From Bin55 sp963664665 (GTDB lineage: Bacteria > Pseudomonadota > Gammaproteobacteria > Pseudomonadales > Azotimanducaceae), in contig CAXXMH010000004.1 in NCBI GenBank assembly GCA_963664665.2, forward strand, positions 1,364,001 through 1,428,000: a stretch of DNA of 64,000 nucleotides, given 5' to 3'. Within the stretch, counting starts at the first letter, position 1; each line of letters starts with the position of its first letter. Both the position numbers and the translations under genes were made by a program. The notes under the pieces are model-generated. The model did no database searches, was not told the DNA's origin, and saw only the letters and a program-made list of their open reading frames with translations. Shown here piece after piece: positions 63,918-64,000 of this stretch.

Positions 63918-64000
63918 GTGCGATTGCCTAAATGGTAGTCCAGGTAGTCAACTTCAACTGCCATTCCGTTCTCAAATTTGAATGTGACTCGCCAGTTGCC
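63914..64000 (-). CDS. higB: HigB-type toxin, C-terminal part
   Basis: The last 28 residues of a RelE-fold mRNA interferase, cut by the window end: GNWRVTFKFENGMAVEVDYL then DYH. The WRVTF and VDYLDYH parts match the end of HigB toxins. The rest lies to the right of the window. Confidence 0.85.
   Translation of the reverse strand, partial: GNWRVTFKFENGMAVEVDYLDYHLGNRT

Noticed and set aside
1..64000. CRISPR arrays, rRNA genes, prophage structural genes
   Set aside because: No regularly spaced direct repeats, rRNA sequence or phage head/tail genes were seen.

Overview
The window looks like a chromosomal segment of a Gram-negative bacterium, most likely a proteobacterium and possibly a marine or host-associated gammaproteobacterium. 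The evidence is an LpxL/M-type lipid A acyltransferase, a periplasmic oligopeptide-transport system of the Yej type, an outer-membrane DUF5916 protein and many GTG/TTG starts. The taxon cannot be fixed from the sequence alone. Host base composition appears close to 50 percent GC; the insertion elements at 0.9-5.5 kb are clearly richer in GC.

Left part (0-14.2 kb) is accessory DNA. It starts with a partial ABC ATPase, then a Phd/VapC-like toxin-antitoxin pair. Next is a nested transposon: an IS21-family element (istA, istB) inserted inside the transposase of an ISNCY-type element, with both sets of terminal repeats and target duplications still readable. After this come a DUF6932 gene coupled to an XRE/ImmA-type metallopeptidase, a phytanoyl-CoA dioxygenase (PhyH) family gene, and a DUF2188 gene coupled to a TIR-like conserved protein that has no ATG/GTG/TTG start at the right place. 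An exported protein preceded by a small repeated ORF, and an orphan HipA-type kinase with a metallophosphoesterase, complete this part. Much of it resembles toxin-antitoxin or defence cargo.

Middle part (14.3-36.6 kb) holds two tandem duplications: two exported alpha-helical repeat proteins, and two exported serine hydrolases of the beta-lactamase/class C fold. Between them is an apparent plus-strand catabolic/transport operon: a PhyH-like oxygenase whose HxD iron motif has become HxG, an amidohydrolase, YejA, YejB and YejE without the YejF ATPase, and a CaiB-type CoA-transferase. An Eis-like acetyltransferase and an LLM-class oxidoreductase are on the minus strand. A lone ABC exporter and formate-tetrahydrofolate ligase (fhs) follow.

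Right part (36.7-61.2 kb) is mainly metabolic. It holds a GmrSD-like DUF262/DUF1524 protein, an exported protein made of eight PxDVY repeats, and a five-gene operon (two LLM oxidoreductases, histidine phosphatase, VOC protein, adenosine/adenine deaminase). Then come galM, a lipid A acyltransferase, a minus-strand acyl-CoA set (acyl-CoA dehydrogenase, FAH/MhpD-like hydratase, acyl-CoA synthetase), two MBL-fold hydrolases, a GPP34 protein, the tyrosine-degradation pair hpd-hmgA, an AlkA-like glycosylase, a DUF5916 outer-membrane protein and a quinone oxidoreductase.

The right edge (61.1-64 kb) is again accessory: a tRNA-Arg(CCT), a decayed serine recombinase beside it, a decayed tRNA-His guanylyltransferase-like gene with in-frame stops, a nucleotidyltransferase pair resembling an AbiEii-type module, and a higBA module cut by the window end.
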